The notes beneath the pieces were generated by a model, which was not told the DNA's origin, did no database searches, and was given only the letters and a program-made list of their open reading frames with translations. A stretch of DNA of 64,000 nt, taken from Alistipes sp. ZOR0009. GTDB lineage: Bacteria; Bacteroidota; Bacteroidia; Bacteroidales; ZOR0009. Below are positions 45,233-51,878 of this stretch, one piece after another (the stretch's first letter is position 1; every line of letters begins with the position of its first letter). The position numbers and the translations under genes were made by a program. The DNA is taken from positions 1-64,000 of the forward strand of contig NZ_JTLD01000025.1 of assembly GCF_000798815.1 (NCBI RefSeq), read 5' to 3'.

Positions 45233-45770
45233 CATATAGTAGATAAAAATAGCGTAGGCGAGCTTCTTGTTATTAGGAGGCTCGCCTATCTTTTTTGTAT
45301 CTCTTCTCTATATTGTAAGTTGATCCAGCTCTGCTTCTGAGGGCAAGTCTTGCCAAAGGTTTTACTTCTTCTATATCTATTTCCATTAAAGAAAATCTAA
45401 CGACTTTTCTGTTGCTTGTAGCAGCGGTTGTTGTCATGCCTGCTAAGTAAACGGAGAGGGCCCAACTGTCTGATAGAAATGTATTGTTAGTAGGTTGCTT
45501 GCCTGAAATGTTTTCAACCAATGTGGCTAGCTACCTTTTTATAAATAATAGTGTAAACTTTATTAACATTTAAAGGCTTTTTATTAAAATTGCAGTGTAA
45601 CCTTTGGCTTACATACGCGTCTTAAAGGCACTAACTTAAACCAATTTTGTAGCTATTACCATATTTAGGGCGTTAAGATTTCTGCATTTCATCGATGCTG
45701 TATGCCAATTTGGGCAGCGTGCAGAGATATGTGGCATGTTTTTAAAATGAATTTTACTAAAAATAGCATC
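45233..45770. other. Gene-free region between kdsA and the DUF6263-like gene
   Basis: A 538-base region containing the kdsA terminator (45253-45296) and AT-rich DNA. A near -7 sequence (TAACCTTTG, spacer one base too long) lies at 45597-45605. An 82-codon open frame on the minus strand (45273-45521) runs through the terminator and was not accepted. Confidence 0.6.
45253..45296 (+). terminator. Terminator of the rarA-kdsA transcript
   Basis: TAGGCGAGC (45255-45263) pairs with GCTCGCCTA (45280-45288), loop of 16, then TC and TTTTTTG. The tail belongs to the TTTTTTGTAT group seen also at 47536, 54841 and 58701. Confidence 0.88.
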
Positions 45771-46679
45771 ATGAAAAGAAAATTACTTGCGATTGTACTA
45801 CTGGCTGCAGCCACAGGCGCTTTTGCGCAAAAACCGCTACTACTTAACCTAAAGAAAGGAGAAACCTACCTTCAGAAAACTTCCGTCGATTTGAAGATGA
45901 ACCAGCAGTTTGGAGGAATGGATATGGAGGTGAGCATCACCAATGTCCAGGATCTCAACTTTAAGGTGGTGGATGTTAAAGATTCCCTTTTCTTCTTCGA
46001 AATTGCTTACACAAAGCTCAAGATGGCGGTTAACGCTCAAGGAATGAATATGGAGTATAGCTCTGATGTTAATAAGGATAAGGCTTCTGCCATACTAGCG
46101 AGTATGGTGTCTAAACCGTTTAGGGCAACCATTTCCAATAGAGGTATTGTTCATAAAATTGAGGCAGATAGCCTTATAAAGGCTGTTGTTAATGCTTCGG
46201 GAAATCCGAATGATCCTGAAACGGCAGCAATGAGCGCTCAAATTAAGAACTCCTTTGGCGAGGCTTCGTTAAAAGATAATATCGCCAGCTCGCTAGCCAT
46301 GTTTACTCCAGCGAAGGTTTCGAAGGGAAGTAAATGGGAAACCAAACGTCAGCTCTCTGGGCAAATGCCTTTAATTTCGGACATTAAGTTTGAGGTGATT
46401 GATGAGACACCTACAACCTATAGTATTAAGATGAATTCGGTTGTTTCCTCACCTCTGGATGCTCCTGCAATTAGCAATGCGGGGATGGAAATGAAGTATT
46501 CTGTAAACGGTAGCGTGGAAGGAACTATCATTTTGGATAAGTCTACAGGATGGATTATCAATAACACATCAGAGCAGGCGCTCAAAGGGGTTATGGATAT
46601 ACTACCAGGAGCACAAATGCCAAATGGAGCACAAATTCCCATTACCATAGTTGCTAATACTGTAATTAGCAACAAGTAA
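45771..46679 (+). CDS. Exported protein, DUF6263-like
   Basis: A 302-residue envelope protein from the ATG at 45771, chosen because it gives a clean signal peptide (MKRKLLAIVLLAAATGAFAQ). The mature part is beta-rich with even hydrophobic alternation (LLLNLKKGETYLQKTSVDLKMN, FKVVDVKDSLFFFEIAYTKL, FRATISNRGIVHKIEAD, SYSI-like YSIKMNSVV) and ends in PITIVANTV. I recall this pattern from the DUF6263 family, conserved but uncharacterised. Single gene; a 175-base gap precedes the next GIN lipoprotein. Confidence 0.72.
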   Translation: MKRKLLAIVLLAAATGAFAQKPLLLNLKKGETYLQKTSVDLKMNQQFGGMDMEVSITNVQDLNFKVVDVKDSLFFFEIAYTKLKMAVNAQGMNMEYSSDVNKDKASAILASMVSKPFRATISNRGIVHKIEADSLIKAVVNASGNPNDPETAAMSAQIKNSFGEASLKDNIASSLAMFTPAKVSKGSKWETKRQLSGQMPLISDIKFEVIDETPTTYSIKMNSVVSSPLDAPAISNAGMEMKYSVNGSVEGTIILDKSTGWIINNTSEQALKGVMDILPGAQMPNGAQIPITIVANTVISNK

Positions 46680-46854
46680 ATCGACCTACACGTTGCCTAC
46701 TCGTAATTCCTATAGGTATAAAAGGGATTTGAAAGGGGTGATTAATGTCGTACTATATAGTTGATAAGTAAATATTCATACGATAATCTTCCTGTTGGCA
46801 AGCAACGCTGCTGGCATGATGCGGATTATCGGTAACCTGTAAAATAAAAAGCTA

Positions 46855-47487
46855 ATGAAAACTGGTATTAAAAAATCGCTAGGGTTGGCAGCAGCTGCGC
46901 TAACGGTTATGCTTGCAGCCTCATGTACCATCTCTTCGGGTGATGGCGGTAAAAAGGTAAAGGCAGAGGGCGAAATGAAAGAAAAGTCTATTACTACGCA
47001 AGCATTTAAGGAGGTAACTGTTACTGGACAAGCAACCCTTAATGTTAGCTATGGTGATGTGCAGACAATTACCCTAAAGGCGCAAGAGAGTATTCTGGAT
47101 ATTATAGAGGTTAAATCGGACGGTAAGCTGCTTACCATTGGCGTAAAAGATGGCTATAGTATTTCGACAAACAAGGGAATTGTTGTAAACGTTGTTCTTC
47201 CAACACCTGTCGAAAAGTATACTGTGGCTGGAGCTGCAGAAGTAAACGTTACCGGAAAACCTCAGGAGAATCTAAACATAGAGGTGGCTGGTGCTGCCGA
47301 TTTTAATGGAGGTGCCTTAGAGGTTAAGAATGTTACCGTTGCCATTGCAGGTGCCGGAGATTGTAAGGTTTGGGCTACAGATAATCTTGCAGTTAGCATT
47401 GCTGGTGCTGGCGATGTGAAATATCGAGGAAACCCAGTACTAAAAAAGGATATTGCTGGGATTGGCTCGGTAAAAGCCATAGAGTAA
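46855..47487 (+). CDS. GIN-domain (DUF2807) lipoprotein
   Basis: A 210-residue envelope lipoprotein; lipobox LAASC, Cys24. After a charged linker (GGKKVKAEGEMKEKS) the protein is a beta-helix of about 20-residue turns whose repeated AGAA/AGAG motif is obvious: VAGAAEVNV, VAGAADFNG, IAGAGDCKV, IAGAGDVKY, IAGIGSVKA. Paralogous to 13826-14548 in fold but not in sequence. Function unknown, possibly an envelope structural or adhesin-like element. Ends with its own terminator. Confidence 0.82.
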   Translation: MKTGIKKSLGLAAAALTVMLAASCTISSGDGGKKVKAEGEMKEKSITTQAFKEVTVTGQATLNVSYGDVQTITLKAQESILDIIEVKSDGKLLTIGVKDGYSISTNKGIVVNVVLPTPVEKYTVAGAAEVNVTGKPQENLNIEVAGAADFNGGALEVKNVTVAIAGAGDCKVWATDNLAVSIAGAGDVKYRGNPVLKKDIAGIGSVKAIE

Positions 47488-47507
47488 AACTTTATGAATT
47501 AGGATAT

Positions 47508-47541
47508 AAAAGGATATCTACGTAGGTAGGTATCCTTTTTT
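47508..47541 (+). terminator. Terminator of the second GIN lipoprotein gene
   Basis: AAAAGGATA (47508-47516) pairs with TATCCTTTT (47531-47539) over a 14-base loop, followed by TTGTATGCT. Confidence 0.85.
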
Positions 47542-47664
47542 GTATGCTAGAGGCAGGATGACCTTTTGCAACTTGCTGTACGTCTATTTTTATGTAAGCA
47601 TTCCCTAAATGCGCTTGCTTTGAAAATGCTTTAGTACTACAGATATTCATCTTTTTTAGGCCGG

Positions 47665-48330
47665 TTACCTAATGAATCTTTCTATCAGTATTCTAAGTTG
47701 CTCTACAGATAGAGGTAGCATGGAGATATCTATAAGGCTATTTTCTAGTCGGTTTACGGAATGGAAGTGTAGTACATAGTAAGCCTCATTTCCGTTTCCG
47801 TGATTTTCTACGGTAAAGCCTAGGTACTCCTCCCAAACCACCTTTTGTCCATTTGCCTCAATGCCTAGCTTGTCCAACGTTAGAATAGGGGTGCCGTCCA
47901 CGGCCCTACGCTTGTACACAACCCATAAAAAGGGAGCCCCTCCAAGCGTTATGACAGCTAGCATAAGTCCGGCCATCTTTATGTCGTAGGTAAGCGAAAT
48001 GCTTCCATAAATGTAAAGTGCGAGTCCAATAGCTGCAGTAATGGCATAAAATCCACCAATAAGAAACCAGCTGTTTTGGCTTCTTTTTATTTCAATAGGG
48101 GAGGTTGATGTACTTGGTATTGGGTAGCGCTTTCCTTTAATAAAATTACCCCAAAGAAAGGGTGTGTTAGCATCCTGTCGAGCTAACCGTTTTCGCTCTT
48201 TAGCAACTTTCTCAGAGTCGAGCTGGTAGCTGCCGCAGGTAAACCTATCAAATTGTGCTTCATTGGTTAGAATGCAGTAGCGTCCACCGTTTTCTCTCCA
48301 CTGCTGGTTGATGCAATAGGTACATTTCAT
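47665..48330 (-). CDS. Membrane protein with N-terminal Cys cluster, unknown family
   Basis: A 221-residue protein. Four cysteines near the N terminus (MKCTYCINQ, RYCILTN and FTCGSY) could form a zinc site. After about 80 soluble, charged residues two hydrophobic helices follow (WFLIGGFYAITAAIGLALYIYGSI and MAGLMLAVITLGGAPFLWVVY), then a beta-rich cytoplasmic-looking domain (PILTLDKLGIEANGQKVVWEEYLGFTVE, YYVLHFHS). The last part recalls small PH-like domains of membrane proteins, though I cannot confirm it. Not assigned to a family. A lone minus-strand gene, 78 bases from the next. Confidence 0.68.
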   Translation of the reverse strand: MKCTYCINQQWRENGGRYCILTNEAQFDRFTCGSYQLDSEKVAKERKRLARQDANTPFLWGNFIKGKRYPIPSTSTSPIEIKRSQNSWFLIGGFYAITAAIGLALYIYGSISLTYDIKMAGLMLAVITLGGAPFLWVVYKRRAVDGTPILTLDKLGIEANGQKVVWEEYLGFTVENHGNGNEAYYVLHFHSVNRLENSLIDISMLPLSVEQLRILIERFIR

Positions 48331-48392
48331 TGTTTAAGCATATTTTTTATAAAAATACCCTTAATTTTAAGATGGCAAAAGGGAGAGAGAAT

Positions 48393-48423
48393 AAAAAAAA
48401 AGACCTTTCTAGGTAGAAAGGTC
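48393..48423 (-). terminator. Terminator overlapping the stop codon of the DUF4348-like gene
   Basis: GACCTTTCTA (48402-48411) pairs with TAGAAAGGTC (48414-48423), two-base loop; on the minus strand nine T follow. The stop codon at 48409-48411 lies inside the stem, so coding and termination signals overlap. Confidence 0.85.
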
Positions 48424-48882
48424 GCTCCAACGTACCAGCATCCACTGGTTATTCTGCAGCTCGAATTCGAGGATAATGTTAATGCCATTGTCCACTCCTT
48501 CGTAAATCATCTTTATCCGATTCTGCTCCTTCACCATTCGTTCGGTGTAGGCGTCAAGTTCGCGCGTTGCAAACGAGGGGTCGTACCTAAAGTTGGCGTA
48601 GTGCCAATCCTCTGCCTTGATCTTCTCGGTGTTGTACCGATCGTCGTCTACATTTTCCAGAATATCCTGCGGTAAGGGAAAATCGACTCTCGACTTTTGA
48701 AAAACAGAGTCTTCTCTAAACCTTTTTAAAAACTCGCTAAAGTTTTCAGGACCACTCTTCTTAAGGGCGGCCACCCCATCTACCGAAGCGCCATTACTTT
48801 CTCCGCTACTCTTAGAGCCGCAGCCCCAGGCAACTGAGATAGCAAGTGCTAATCCAATAGCATGAAATAAAATTCGTTTCAT
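48409..48882 (-). CDS. DUF4348-like lipoprotein
   Basis: A 157-residue envelope lipoprotein; the signal peptide ends VAWGC (Cys21) followed by a Ser/Gly-rich tether. Central motifs NFSEFLKRFREDSVFQKSRVDFPLP and a C-terminal beta segment with LQNNQWMLVRWSD match my memory of the DUF4348 family. Such proteins fold like the NTF2-type or similar small alpha+beta units, and their function is unknown. Single gene with an overlapping terminator. Confidence 0.75.
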   Translation of the reverse strand: MKRILFHAIGLALAISVAWGCGSKSSGESNGASVDGVAALKKSGPENFSEFLKRFREDSVFQKSRVDFPLPQDILENVDDDRYNTEKIKAEDWHYANFRYDPSFATRELDAYTERMVKEQNRIKMIYEGVDNGINIILEFELQNNQWMLVRWSDLST

Positions 48883-49280
48883 TATAAAATTAAAAGACAG
48901 CGACGCAGGCTATAAAGGTTTTCTGCAGCTAATGCCGTCAATTCAGCGATTATAGCGGGTAGTGTGCGGCTTAACTTATCATACCGCTGCCTCGATGCTC
49001 CTTGATTCTGACCTTCTATACTCTTGTTGCCAAGGTATGTGGACAATATCTTTTAGGATATAGAGGTTCGCTGGCGCTGATGGCTATATGCTTTTATCTA
49101 CCTGTTGTAATGGGCTGAAGGTTACCTTTATTAGCAGTAGCGTTGCTCTTTATTGTCGGGGAATAAAACCTCCTCGAATGGGTTAATGGCTTACTAAAAC
49201 CAATGAATAGGCCGAAATTAGGTAATTGTTGGTAGCAATCCGAACTAAAAAATGCAAAGATTAAAGCTAACAAGCCAAAA
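48883..49280. other. Gene-free region between the DUF4348-like gene and the metallo-beta-lactamase gene
   Basis: A 398-base stretch with no supportable gene, no recognised promoter and no clear terminator for the minus-strand beta-lactamase gene. I see no repeat in it. Confidence 0.65.
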
Positions 49281-50033
49281 TTACTGCTGCTGCTTTTTTG
49301 CTAGCTTAAGGGTGTGCTCGAGCTGCTCCATTCCTCCCCAGCTGCCATGTCCCGATATTACCAGCTTGGCCGAGGGGAACTTGGCCATCACCTTTTGGAT
49401 AGTTTTGGGGTAGGCCTTAAGGTCGCCATCGGCCGTATTGCCGAGGTTTGAGGAGCCAACGCCCTTTACCATACAACCTGCAAAGAGCACCCTTTCGCTG
49501 GGCATCCAAATCACAATGTTGTCGGTGGAGTGCGCTGCGCCAAGGTAGTAGCACATCACCCTCTTATTGCCCAGCTGCAGCTGTAGCGAATCTTTGAAGC
49601 CATGTACCGGGAATGGCTTTTGGTGCTTCTTTGCCAGCTCGATGGTCATTTGGTTGGCATACGAGGGAACCTTAATGCTCTTGAGGTAGCTTAGCCCTGC
49701 TAGACAGTCTTCGTGCCAATGGTTGGGGACAAAGCCAACCAGCTTTAGGTGCATAACCTTTTGTAGGTACTCCACCAGCATCACTGTTTGCGGTTGAGTC
49801 CATGGCGTATCAAACAGAAGCGCCTCGTTGCCGTTTACGTACACAACCCCGTTGGCGGGAATCAAGCCGCCGAACTCAGGAATGTTGAAGGTGGATACAT
49901 GCACGTATACGTTGTCCATAACCTTTACCAGCTGCAGATCATCTGCAATACGTATGGTATCGGTACTCTTTTGCGCCATGCTGATAACGCAGGATAGAAG
50001 TAGTACCTGTACCATAAAAAGCTTTTTTACCAT
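49281..50033 (-). CDS. Subclass B1 metallo-beta-lactamase
   Basis: A 250-residue exported zinc hydrolase. Signal peptide MVKKLFMVQVLLLSCVISMA; the mature enzyme has the alpha-beta/beta-alpha fold. The B1 zinc ligands are complete: site 1 His105, His107 and His168 (NHWHED, AAHSTDN), site 2 Asp109, Cys187 (FAGCMVK) and His229 (SGHGSWGG). Lys190, three residues after Cys187, and the NLGN segment correspond to the substrate-binding Lys224 and Asn233 of B1 enzymes. A carbapenem-hydrolysing enzyme of the BlaB/MUS/IND group is the best fit, but activity is unproved. No mobile element is near, suggesting a chromosomal resident gene. Confidence 0.9.
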   Translation of the reverse strand: MVKKLFMVQVLLLSCVISMAQKSTDTIRIADDLQLVKVMDNVYVHVSTFNIPEFGGLIPANGVVYVNGNEALLFDTPWTQPQTVMLVEYLQKVMHLKLVGFVPNHWHEDCLAGLSYLKSIKVPSYANQMTIELAKKHQKPFPVHGFKDSLQLQLGNKRVMCYYLGAAHSTDNIVIWMPSERVLFAGCMVKGVGSSNLGNTADGDLKAYPKTIQKVMAKFPSAKLVISGHGSWGGMEQLEHTLKLAKKQQQ

Positions 50034-50363
50034 GAGCTTGATTTTATCCTTTTTACAAAGTAAGCAAACGATCTAATAGGTTGTAGCCACACTTCTTGGC
50101 TTATTGGTACATTTTAATAGATAAAAACGTTGAAAGCTATCCGTAGGCTTAGAGTATGGCCGGTTGACGCTGTAACTAAAAAAACAGCTGAGAGTCGATA
50201 ATCAGCATCGTTCTCTCAGCTTGTAGTTAACCAAAACGTTTACTTTTTTTTCCCTTTTTATGCCTAGTGAAAGCAAAAAAGGAAATAGCAAAAAGCCATA
50301 TTTATAACAAAAAAAACTGATTTAAATGTAATAGCGCCATTCAATAACAGGGTATTGCAGCGC
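50034..50363. other. Gene-free region between the beta-lactamase gene and the orphan small gene
   Basis: A 330-base stretch with a minus-strand terminator at 50178-50221. ACAAAGTAAG near 50059 is one or two bases off a minus-strand -7 box for the beta-lactamase. No gene or repeat is visible. Confidence 0.65.
50178..50221 (-). terminator. Terminator of the orphan gene at 50364-50777
   Basis: AGCTGAGAG (50186-50194) pairs with CTCTCAGCT (50213-50221), loop of 18; on the minus strand TTTTTTT follows. Outer TAACTA/TAGTTA arms (50173-50178 and 50224-50229) extend the symmetry. Confidence 0.78.
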
Positions 50364-50777
50364 TTAGTTGGTTCTTACAAATATTGTATTTACATCTGAT
50401 ATGCTATCTATGTTGGCATCCCAGTTAATTGCATCTGGATGTGATCCATAAACACCTGTAGTATCCATGCTACCCGATTTATGGATGTTTATATGAAGGT
50501 TACTGCCATTTATCGAAAAAAGAAGGCTTGCGTTATCAGATGCGTAGGGAACTTGGTTTACATACTCTGGATTGATATCCATTGTAACAATACAGTTAAC
50601 TTCTCCGTTGAAGTTGGCATTCGAAACGTTTACATTCTGTATACCTGGATTGTTGTTACTGTTGTTTGGCCATGCTCCTCCCCATGAATCCCCAATTCCA
50701 TAAGTGAGCACGTAATCAAGTGATAAGCTTTCTCCATTTTTACTTACGATCCGAAATGTTGCTGTTGTAAAGCCCAT
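50364..50777 (-). CDS. Small beta-rich protein of unknown family
   Basis: A 137-residue protein with no signal peptide and no predicted membrane helix. It is Asn- and Ser-rich and entirely beta in pattern (ATFRIVSKNGESLSLDYVLTYG, IQNVNVSNANFNGEVNCIVTMD, SLLFSINGSNLHINIHKSG), resembling a lectin or small beta-sandwich. It has its own minus-strand terminator, which supports expression. I do not recognise a family, and no neighbour suggests a function. Confidence 0.6.
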   Translation of the reverse strand: MGFTTATFRIVSKNGESLSLDYVLTYGIGDSWGGAWPNNSNNNPGIQNVNVSNANFNGEVNCIVTMDINPEYVNQVPYASDNASLLFSINGSNLHINIHKSGSMDTTGVYGSHPDAINWDANIDSISDVNTIFVRTN

Positions 50778-51035
50778 TGCCCAAAGTTTAAATTGTTGAT
50801 TGTTTTACTATACATTGATAAATTTATGGTTAATTATACTCTTTGTCAATTTTTTAGAAGCATTGTTTTGTTAAAAACAATGGGTTAAAGACGTAGATAT
50901 ACACAATTACTATACTCTTTAACGCACAAGTGTAACTTAAGGGTGTTTTGTCTTAAACGATAGGCTGTAAGAGGAATATGAAGGTAGATTTTTAGGCACT
51001 GCTTCTTGCTCATCAATAAAGGATGGATAAGTACG

Positions 51036-51250
51036 AGGTTTTGCTATTGTAATAGGACCTTTTGCTTAAGCAAAAGGTCATTGTGTTCAAGTTTTATAAG
51101 GTTTTGCTTTAACAAAATGTCATTTCGCTTAAGCGTTATAAGGTTTTGCTTCAGCAAAACCTTATATCCTTTCAACAAAACGTCATTTCCTTTAAGCAAA
51201 ACCTTATATCCTTTAAGCGAAATGATATATCCTTTAAACAAAACCTCATG
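51036..51250. repeat. 21-bp-period array B, about nine units
   Basis: Cores of form TTHARC occur at 51066, 51086, 51108, 51129, 51150, 51171, 51192, 51213 and 51234, spacings 20, 22, 21, 21, 21, 21, 21, 21. Each core is flanked by half-sites such as GGTTTTGC on the left and GCAAAACC on the right, sometimes producing large dyads: a 24-base perfect palindrome centred at 51067-51068, a 14-base-pair inverted repeat (51137-51150 with 51153-51166) and CGCTTAAGCG at 51126-51135. Degenerate units extend at both edges. Both strands are open by virtue of the 21-base period, but coding is unlikely. Confidence 0.75.
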
Positions 51251-51396
51251 AAATGATTCTAAATAATAGGACACCTCTTTGCTGTAGAGTGTTTTATGGC
51301 AGTAGTTCTTTTGCACCTATCTAAGTATAAAATTTTGCTATAAGTATTAGGGTGATGTAATTGTGCGTTGGTAGTAACCATACATAATAGCAAGGG

Positions 51397-51426
51397 ATAG
51401 GTATAGCCCATCTTGCCTATGCCTAT
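51397..51426. other. Ten-pair inverted repeat in the non-coding region
   Basis: ATAGGTATAG (51397-51406) with CTATGCCTAT (51417-51426), ten-base loop, one G.T wobble. No T-tract follows. Unknown role. Confidence 0.4.
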
Positions 51427-51765
51427 TGATGCCTTAGCGTTGCTGTCGCAAAAGGTAGAAATGCTTTAGTGCGAGCAAAAACAGCTCTTTTCTGGTTGCT
51501 AATCCATAAATCAAATAGCTCTATTCCTTGCTCTCATATCGAATATGTAGGAGCTATTAGTGCTTTTTTGCATACCAGCAGGCTGGTTGTCTGAAAGGGG
51601 AGCCAGTACGGATTCCTATTTGTGTATTTGCCATGCATGCAGCGGTAAGTTCAAACGGATTACGGGGTTTTAGTACAACGCTTAAACTTTACTTAATCCA
51701 TCTGTTTTAAAATGTTTTAGGACTTGCACCTACCTCTATAGGATGGTAAATGGTTGAAATATGTA

Positions 51766-51773
51766 TAGATTTG
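51766..51773 (+). promoter_or_regulatory. -7 box upstream of the GH92 gene
   Basis: TAGATTTG matches the consensus TAnnTTTG. No TTTG lies at the right distance upstream. The leader would be about 100 bases and includes the hairpin at 51819-51836. Confidence 0.4.
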
Positions 51774-51818
51774 TGATTCTTAACATAACCACTTATGAGG
51801 CTTTTACACGAAAATAGC

Positions 51819-51836
51819 CTACCAGCAGGTAGGCCA
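51819..51836 (+). promoter_or_regulatory. Leader hairpin of the GH92 gene
   Basis: GCCTACC and GGTAGGC form a seven-pair stem with a four-base loop, about 40 bases before the ATG. Confidence 0.4.
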
Positions 51837-51878
51837 TTGGGTAAAGGCAGCATACGACAGATTTAATAATTTAATCGT

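Larger units (their letters stand above)
50778..51878. other. 1.1-kb gene-free region holding array B
   Basis: No supportable gene. Items found: stem CATTGTTTT/AAAACAATG (50861-50882), the 21-bp array at 51036-51250, a ten-pair hairpin (51397-51426), ACCAGC-ag-GCTGGT (51574-51587), a promoter-like TAGATTTG (51766-51773) and a hairpin GCCTACC/GGTAGGC near 51819-51836 ahead of the mannosidase gene. It is the longest non-coding stretch in the window. Confidence 0.75.

Noticed and set aside
45273-45521. An 82-codon open frame on the minus strand after kdsA
   Set aside because: Its C terminus is encoded by the kdsA terminator arm, it matches no family I know, and its start has no promoter-like sequence.
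51006-51251. Plus-strand open frame through array B
   Set aside because: Openness follows from the 21-base period; the sister array with the same pitch has stops, and the opposite strand is equally open.
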